Source: an uncultured Bacteroidota bacterium (GTDB lineage: Bacteria; Bacteroidota; Bacteroidia; Bacteroidales; UBA932). From it: a DNA stretch of 64,000 nt. The translations under genes were made by a program, and so were the position numbers. The first letter of the stretch is position 1. The number at the start of each line of letters is the position of its first letter. The notes beneath the pieces are model-generated. The model did no database searches. It was not told the DNA's origin and saw only the letters and a program-made list of their open reading frames with translations. The DNA lies in NCBI GenBank assembly GCA_937901965.1, contig CALGSW010000007.1, positions 105,872 through 169,871 of the forward strand, given 5' to 3'. This document shows positions 58,533 through 64,000 of the stretch, piece after piece.

Positions 58533-61253
58533 ATGAGACTTTTTAAAATATTCCTAGCCTCACCAGGCGACACAGAAGCTGAAAGACTTGCAGCAGATGA
58601 AGTAGTTGACGAAATCAACAAATCAATAGGTTCAAGAGATAATTTCAGACTTGATTTGCTAAAATGGGAAAATGATACTTACCCTTCAGTGGGCGAAGAT
58701 GGTCAAGATGTAATCAACAAACAAATTGGCAGTGACTATCAAATCTTTGTTGGTATTATGTGGAAAAAGTTTGGTTCACCAACCAAACGAGCTGGTTCAG
58801 GCACAGAAGAAGAATTTCAACTTGCATACGACAGATATACTAATAAAAAAGACATACAAATAATGTTTTATTTTAATTCTGCACCAATTCCTCAAGATGC
58901 AGATTTAATGCAAGCACAAAAAGTAAAGGATTTTAAAAAGAAAATAGAAGATTTAGGTGCTTATCATAAGCCGTTTGACTCAGCAAAAGACTTTGAAAAA
59001 AAGCTGAGAATGGATTTAACTCGCTATGTTAAAGATGTTTTAATTGAATCAAACAAAGAAGTTGAAATCAGTAGTTCAAAGGTACAACGTCAAATTATTC
59101 CAGAAATTAAAGAAAGTTTCAAAGAGTTTCTGAATGACCTTGAAGCGAACTTTGCTCATAGTAAAGTTGATTATTTACACCTTGAAGATTTTTATATAGC
59201 ACCTGACTTAAAGGACTTGAACAATGGCAAGAAATCAAATACTGTAAAAGTTGAAAATCTTGATGTTTTGACAGATGCCATTGATGTTGAAGGAACAAAA
59301 TTTGCCTTTCTAGGAAATGATTCATCAGGTAAATCGGCAAATTGCAAATATCTTTTTCAAAAATATTTTGAACTTGGTCTTTACCCTGTTTTAATTAGTG
59401 GTTCTGATATTGGTTCAAATATTCGTCCTGATACATTACAAAACATTGTTGAGCAAAAAATTGAGGAGCAATATGTAATTCCATTTAATCTTTTAGAAAT
59501 TGACCAAACAAGAGTAATAGTTATCATTGATGATTTCCACAAAGCAACTAAGAGCAAAAACAGGTATTGGCCTGCATTGATGAAAAATTTAGAAGAACTT
59601 TTTCATCACATTATTGTAACTGGCAATTCATTGATGCCGATTGAAAATTTAAACAAACAAGACCCATTCAAAAACTTTAAACTCTATGCTATTTTAGAGT
59701 TTGGCCCAAAATTTAGATATGATTTAGTTAACAAATGGAACACAATTGGTATTGAAACACGATTTCTAGACCACAATGAAATCCTAAGAAAAAATGATGC
59801 TTACATTTCTCATATTAAGGCTATAATCGGTAAAAACTACATCCCTTCTTATCCTTTCTATTTATTATCAATGCTTCAAGCACTTGAAAGCGGTAATGTT
59901 CAAAATCCAAATTACTCAATACACGGGTTTTACTATGAAGTATTGATAAATGAATGTTTCAGCAAAGCAATAAAGGACAAGAAAGAAATTAGCCTTTACT
60001 ACAATTACCTTACACAGCTTTGTTTCTTTATGTTTGAGCAAAAGGTAAAGGATTTATCTCTTGAAGAGTTTGACGCATTTCACAACATGTATTGTGATAA
60101 GCATGATTTAACATACCGAAAGGAAACAATTCTTGAAACTTTTGATTCAGCTAAACTACTTTATGTAAATAGCAGGGTTTACATAAAAGAAAAATATGTT
60201 TACTACTTCTTTGTTGCAAAATATATCGCTAATGAGATAGCCAATAAACAAGAAATAAAGGAGCTTGTTTCTAAATTATGCTATCGAGTTTTTAGAGATG
60301 AATATGCCAGTATTATAATGTTTGTAACACATCTTTCAAAAGATAATTTTATTATAAGTGAACTTATTAAAATAGCTAATAGTTTATTCCCCGAAGCTAA
60401 TATTGCACAGTTACAAGACGATATAAATGAAATCAATGCACTTGTTGAAAGAATACCCGAACAGGTTTTAGAAATTGTAAATGTTGATGACCAGAGAAAT
60501 GAAGAACTTCAAAATGAAGAAGAACTGGAAAAACTCGAAAAGGAACTTGAAGATGAAAAAAACAATTATGACAACTTCTCCTTGGATGATGATATTTCAA
60601 GCATAGATTTCTTTGCAAGAATTACAAGGGCAATGAAAACTATTGATATTTTAGGTCAAGTTGCTAAAAAACATTGGGGCGAGTTAGACGGAGAACAGAA
60701 ATTAAATTTAGTTACCACGACATACAACGTTGGTTTAAAGACACTTGATTTCTATTTGCAATTACTTCAAAGGAACTCAAAAGAGATTGTTGAACACATA
60801 AGCCAGTTAATTAAAGAAAAGCACTTCAAAGACAAACACAGTTTGGAAAAAGGAATTGAAGAAGCATCACGAAATTTTGTTTTCAGACTTTGCTTTATGA
60901 CTTCTTTCGGAATAACCAAAAGAGTTTCAAATGCAATTGGCTATGACAAGCTGAAAAACACTTTTGATAAAGCATTAGCAGCACAGCCTTTTAATTCAGT
61001 AAAGCTGATTGATTTGGCTATCAAATTGGGTTATTCAAGCATAGCCACACAAATTGAATTAATTGAAGAATACAAGGACGATATGGCTAATAATAAACTT
61101 AGCACAGTTGTTCTTCAAAATCTCGTTATAGATTATATGTATATGTTTGACACAGACTATAAAACAAGAAGTAGAATTTGCAATAAATTAGGTATAAGCG
61201 TTCAGGAGCAACTGAAAATTGACCAAACTTCTACTGTAAAGAAAAAAGATTAA
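58533..61253 (+). CDS. DUF4062-STAND NTPase (putative guard protein) in the hsd operon
   Basis: The 906-residue protein starts with a DUF4062 domain (about 1-165: FKIFLASPGDTEAERLAADE, then FVGIMWKKFGSPT and GTEEEFQLAYD). A P-loop NTPase module follows, with Walker A GNDSSGKS (about 261-268) and a Walker B-like VIVIIDDFHKA (about 327-337). The rest is alpha-helical, with an acidic coiled stretch near 650-690. DUF4062 coupled to NACHT/STAND-type ATPases is a known architecture, and related modules occur in anti-phage and innate-immunity proteins. It lies between hsdS and hsdR, 5 bp after the DUF4365-like gene and 1 bp before hsdR, so it should be made with the restriction complex. A defence role is inferred from context. 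Confidence 0.75.
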   Translation: MRLFKIFLASPGDTEAERLAADEVVDEINKSIGSRDNFRLDLLKWENDTYPSVGEDGQDVINKQIGSDYQIFVGIMWKKFGSPTKRAGSGTEEEFQLAYDRYTNKKDIQIMFYFNSAPIPQDADLMQAQKVKDFKKKIEDLGAYHKPFDSAKDFEKKLRMDLTRYVKDVLIESNKEVEISSSKVQRQIIPEIKESFKEFLNDLEANFAHSKVDYLHLEDFYIAPDLKDLNNGKKSNTVKVENLDVLTDAIDVEGTKFAFLGNDSSGKSANCKYLFQKYFELGLYPVLISGSDIGSNIRPDTLQNIVEQKIEEQYVIPFNLLEIDQTRVIVIIDDFHKATKSKNRYWPALMKNLEELFHHIIVTGNSLMPIENLNKQDPFKNFKLYAILEFGPKFRYDLVNKWNTIGIETRFLDHNEILRKNDAYISHIKAIIGKNYIPSYPFYLLSMLQALESGNVQNPNYSIHGFYYEVLINECFSKAIKDKKEISLYYNYLTQLCFFMFEQKVKDLSLEEFDAFHNMYCDKHDLTYRKETILETFDSAKLLYVNSRVYIKEKYVYYFFVAKYIANEIANKQEIKELVSKLCYRVFRDEYASIIMFVTHLSKDNFIISELIKIANSLFPEANIAQLQDDINEINALVERIPEQVLEIVNVDDQRNEELQNEEELEKLEKELEDEKNNYDNFSLDDDISSIDFFARITRAMKTIDILGQVAKKHWGELDGEQKLNLVTTTYNVGLKTLDFYLQLLQRNSKEIVEHISQLIKEKHFKDKHSLEKGIEEASRNFVFRLCFMTSFGITKRVSNAIGYDKLKNTFDKALAAQPFNSVKLIDLAIKLGYSSIATQIELIEEYKDDMANNKLSTVVLQNLVIDYMYMFDTDYKTRSRICNKLGISVQEQLKIDQTSTVKKKD

Positions 61254-61254
61254 A

Positions 61255-63645
61255 ATGAACGAAGCAGAAACAAGAGCGGAAATAATTGACCCTAAGCTAA
61301 AGGCTTGTGGTTGGGGCGTTGTGGAAGGCTCTAAAGTCCTTCGTGAATACCACATAACCCAAGGAAAAATACAAACAGGCGGTGGGCGTGGCAAAAAAGA
61401 AATTGCCGATTATGTATTGGTACATAAAGGCATCAAACTCGCCATTGTAGAAGCTAAGAGCGATGAACTGGAAGTTGGCGAAGGCGTAATGCAAGCAAAA
61501 AAATATGCTCAAAAACTTCAATTAGAAACCACTTATAGCACCAACGGTAGGGATATTTACCAAATCTGTATGAAAACAGGCGAAGAAGGTTTAGTAACAG
61601 ACTTTTTAAGCCCCGAAAAACTTTGGAATAAAACATTTGCCGAGCAAAACAACTGGAGAGAACAATTTGCAAATGTGCCGTTTGAAGATAAAAGCGGTAG
61701 TTGGCAATTACGATATTATCAGGAAATAGCCGTTCAAAGAACCGTTGAAGCCATTGCACAAAGCAAAGACAGAATTTTGCTTACCCTTGCCACAGGAACA
61801 GGAAAAACGGCAATCGCTTTTCAAATCGCTTGGAAATTGTTTCAAACCCGTTGGAATTTAAAACGAGACGGCAGCCGCAGACCAAGAATTCTATTTTTAG
61901 CAGACAGAAATATTTTAGCCGACCAAGCATACAATTCATTTTCCGCATTTCCCGAAGATGCTTTGGTACGGATAAAACCAACCGAGATTAAGAAAAACGG
62001 AAAAGTGCCAACCAATGGCAGTATTTTCTTTACCATTTTTCAAACCTTTATGAGTTGCACGGATACAGAAGGAAAACCTGCACCCTATTTTGGCGAATAT
62101 CCTGCCGATTATTTCGATTTCATCATTATTGACGAGTGCCACCGTGGTGGAGCAAATGACGAAAGCAATTGGCGGGGGATTTTGGAGTATTTCAGTCCGG
62201 CAGTACAATTAGGTTTAACCGCTACACCCAAGCGAAAAGACAATGTGGACACTTACCGCTATTTTGGCGAACCTGTTTACATCTATTCTCTAAAAGAAGG
62301 AATCAATGACGGTTTTTTAACGCCATTCAAAGTAAAACGAATCAAAACTACCTTAGACGATTACCGCTACACATCGGATGATACGATTGTAGAAGGGGAA
62401 ATTGAAGAAGGTAAACTATACGAAGAAAAGGACTTTAACCGCACAATTGAAATTGTAGAACGAGAAGCCAAGCGAGTAAATATATTTTTGGAAGAAGCCA
62501 ACCAAAACGAAAAGGCAATTATATTTTGTGCAAATCAAGCACACGCTGCATTAATAAGGGATTTAGTAAACCAAAATGCCAAAAGCAAAGACCCATTTTA
62601 TTGCGTTCGTGTAACCGCAAACGATGGAGAAGAAGGCGAACGACTTTTGAGAGAATTTCAGGACAACGAAAAAACATTACCAACTATTCTCACCACTTCA
62701 CAAAAACTTTCTACGGGAGTTGATGCACGGAACATTCGCAATATCGTTTTGCTTCGTCCTGTTAATTCGATGATTGAGTTTAAACAAATTGTTGGTCGTG
62801 GCACACGCTTGTTTGACGGCAAAGAGTTTTTTACTATTTACGACTTTGTAGATGCCTACAAACACTTTTCAGACCCTGAATGGGACGGTGAACCGATAGA
62901 AGAAGAACCTTGTAAAATATGCGGTCAAAATCCTTGCATTTGCGAGAAACAACCACCAAAACCTTGTCCGATTTGTGGTCAAAGACCTTGTATTTGTATA
63001 AGTGAACCGCCGCCACCTTGTTACAAATGTGGTCAAAGTCCTTGTGTATGCAAGAAGAAAGTAAAAATCAAATTGCGTAACGGAAAAGAAAGAGAAATCA
63101 AACATATGGTTTCCACTTCGTTTTGGAGCGCAGACGGCAAACCCATTTCAGCAGAAGAATTTTTGAATAATCTATTTGGTGAATTACCCAAACTTTTCAA
63201 AGACGAAGAAGAATTACGGAAACTTTGGAGCAGTCCGATAACTCGTAGGATTTTATTAGAAAATTTGGATGCAGCAGGATTTCCCAAAGACGACTTACTG
63301 ACTTTGCAAAAGTTGGTAGATATGGAAAAAAGCGACCTGTACGATGTATTGGAATACGTTTTCAATGGCGACTATATCGCAATGACAAGAGAAGCCAGAG
63401 CCAAGGCAGCCGAAGCAACAATTTTTGCCTTACTCAATGACAAGCAGAAAGAGTTTATTTCATTCGTATTGAGCAAATACATTGAAACAGGAGTTGACGA
63501 ACTCGACCAAGATAAACTCCCAATCTTGCTAACAAACAAGTACCAATCATTAGAAGATGCGAAAGAAATTTTAGGAGACGTAGCAAACATAAGCAGACTT
63601 TTTATAGAATTTCAGGAACATCTTTACAAACAGAAAGTTGCGTAA
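61255..63645 (+). CDS. hsdR: Type I restriction endonuclease subunit HsdR (EcoEI-type)
   Basis: This 796-residue motor-nuclease begins with an R-type nuclease domain (ADYVLVHKGIKLAIVEAKSDE, an Asp...ExK active site). A DEAD-type helicase core follows: Walker A ATGTGKTAIA, DECHRGG, GLTATPKRKD, and the C-terminal helicase motif QIVGRGTRL. At about residues 551-601 it carries three Cys-rich repeats of the form CxxCGQxPCxC separated by Pro/Glu linkers, likely zinc-binding. The C-terminal part should bind the M2S complex. It is the last gene of the operon. Confidence 0.94.
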   Translation: MNEAETRAEIIDPKLKACGWGVVEGSKVLREYHITQGKIQTGGGRGKKEIADYVLVHKGIKLAIVEAKSDELEVGEGVMQAKKYAQKLQLETTYSTNGRDIYQICMKTGEEGLVTDFLSPEKLWNKTFAEQNNWREQFANVPFEDKSGSWQLRYYQEIAVQRTVEAIAQSKDRILLTLATGTGKTAIAFQIAWKLFQTRWNLKRDGSRRPRILFLADRNILADQAYNSFSAFPEDALVRIKPTEIKKNGKVPTNGSIFFTIFQTFMSCTDTEGKPAPYFGEYPADYFDFIIIDECHRGGANDESNWRGILEYFSPAVQLGLTATPKRKDNVDTYRYFGEPVYIYSLKEGINDGFLTPFKVKRIKTTLDDYRYTSDDTIVEGEIEEGKLYEEKDFNRTIEIVEREAKRVNIFLEEANQNEKAIIFCANQAHAALIRDLVNQNAKSKDPFYCVRVTANDGEEGERLLREFQDNEKTLPTILTTSQKLSTGVDARNIRNIVLLRPVNSMIEFKQIVGRGTRLFDGKEFFTIYDFVDAYKHFSDPEWDGEPIEEEPCKICGQNPCICEKQPPKPCPICGQRPCICISEPPPPCYKCGQSPCVCKKKVKIKLRNGKEREIKHMVSTSFWSADGKPISAEEFLNNLFGELPKLFKDEEELRKLWSSPITRRILLENLDAAGFPKDDLLTLQKLVDMEKSDLYDVLEYVFNGDYIAMTREARAKAAEATIFALLNDKQKEFISFVLSKYIETGVDELDQDKLPILLTNKYQSLEDAKEILGDVANISRLFIEFQEHLYKQKVA

Positions 63646-63820
63646 TGATTGGAATAATGAAACATACAGCCCACGCTTCACAGCCACACACATTGCCAAG
63701 TCGCTCAAAAAGCCAACCGCACGACCAAAACTTGTCAAAGAGTGTGTCTGTCCCAACACACGGCAGACAGGAAAGTGCAGCAAATTTTAAAGACAAAAAA
63801 ACGGACGAAAAAGAACGCCA

Positions 63821-63953
63821 GTGCACAACACGCGGTATAAAACATTGGGGTTTAAGTGGTTACGCAAGCATTCTGCCCCGCATCAAGTTCGGTGTAACTG
63901 GACAGGATATTAGCCCGCAATCCCCAACGATTTCATACCGCCATCCGTTAGCA
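63821..63953 (+). other. attC-like site 3
   Basis: R'' GTGCACAAC (63821-63829) is the exact complement of the cassette 3 start. The stem pairs GCGGTATAAAA and TTGGGG with CCCCAA and CATACCGC at the other end. R' GTTAGCA (63947-63953) opens the next cassette. The total length of about 130 bases resembles attC2. Confidence 0.75.
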
Positions 63954-64000
63954 AACATTGTAGATAAATAACTCAATTAAAAATTTTAAACAACAATAAA
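63948..64000 (+). mobile_element. Start of gene cassette 4 (cut by window end)
   Basis: TTAGCAAAC at 63948 is the expected cassette start after the attC3 R' box. Only 53 bases are in the window and no gene begins in them. The complementary box GTTTGCTAAC should appear downstream. Confidence 0.5.

Larger units (their letters stand above)
55176..63947 (+). mobile_element. Gene cassette 3 (8772 bp) carrying a type I R-M operon
   Basis: The cassette starts TTGTGCAC after the G at 55175 and ends at the G of R' at 63947. Its start (55175-55189) and the complement of 63815-63829 agree at 13 of 15 positions, including an exact nine-base GTTGTGCAC/GTGCACAAC pair. A further inverted pair, 13 bp perfect, lies inside (55211-55223 and 63776-63788). 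It holds five genes in the + direction. Confidence 0.75.

Noticed and set aside
63645..63971. An open frame of 108 codons after hsdR.
   Set aside because: It runs straight through the attC-like palindrome, has low-complexity composition and no recognisable domain, so it is more likely a chance frame.
52551..64000. A tRNA-targeted integrative element or prophage starting at tRNA-Met.
   Set aside because: No second copy of the tRNA 3' end is visible as a direct repeat, and there are no phage structural or conjugation genes; the cassette logic explains the region better. A distant attachment site outside the window cannot be excluded.

Overview
The window is most consistent with a chromosome segment of a Bacteroidota bacterium, probably Bacteroidales. 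The reasons are promoters of the Bacteroidota type (TTTG or TTG, about 19 bases, then TAnnTTTG), an Oar-like TonB-dependent receptor with a carboxypeptidase-regulatory-like N-terminus, a dipeptidyl-peptidase IV homologue, a tricorn-like protease, a FadL-type porin, and ribosomal proteins and tRNAs of Bacteroidota type. The species cannot be named from sequence alone.

From 1 to about 52.3 kb the content is mostly core genes. It runs: MATE transporter (partial), rsgA, polyprenyl synthase, U32 protease-like protein, YhbP-like flavoprotein, metK behind a SAM-II-type riboswitch, a large outer-membrane receptor, yraN, a mannose-1-phosphate guanylyltransferase, arginine deiminase, tricorn-like protease, pheS, tRNA-Gly and tRNA-Leu, a REP-associated transposase with its repeats, marC, and a lipoprotein. 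Next comes a shortened S10 ribosomal operon holding only rplC to rpsC, closed by a strong terminator. After it come a CHASE4-type histidine kinase paired with an outer-membrane protein, a serine hydrolase, a GNAT-like protein, a shikimate operon (aroB, an aroD-aroA fusion, aroC), an actin-like ATPase that looks circularly permuted, comM-tsaE, a NamZ-type muramidase, a selenium operon (mnmH, yedF-like, selD), a FadL-type porin, DPP IV, a phosphodiesterase, a membrane acyltransferase-like protein, rsmE, a cation antiporter, tsaC, an EEP-family enzyme, a rhomboid protease, mutL and ispF.

The accessory region starts at tRNA-Met (52551-52624). It is followed by a dense group of palindromes, two 57-bp in-frame repeats, and a tyrosine recombinase with an intact catalytic domain but no recognisable N-terminal domain. 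Directly downstream is what I read as an integron-like gene-cassette array. A GTTAGGC core site at 53595 is followed by three complete cassettes and the start of a fourth. Each complete cassette ends in an attC-like imperfect palindrome whose left box is the reverse complement of that cassette's own first bases, which is the defining logic of integron cassettes. Cassette 1 (443 bp) carries a SnoaL-like protein. Cassette 2 (1137 bp) carries a secreted protein with a BamE/SmpA-like end. Cassette 3 (8772 bp) carries a complete type I restriction-modification operon: hsdM, hsdS, a DUF4365-like putative nuclease, a DUF4062-STAND-type NTPase, and hsdR.

The strongest points for follow-up are this cassette array with a recombinase that lacks the insertion typical of IntI, the restriction operon packaged as one cassette with an embedded NTPase, the circularly permuted actin-like ATPase, and the split S10 operon.
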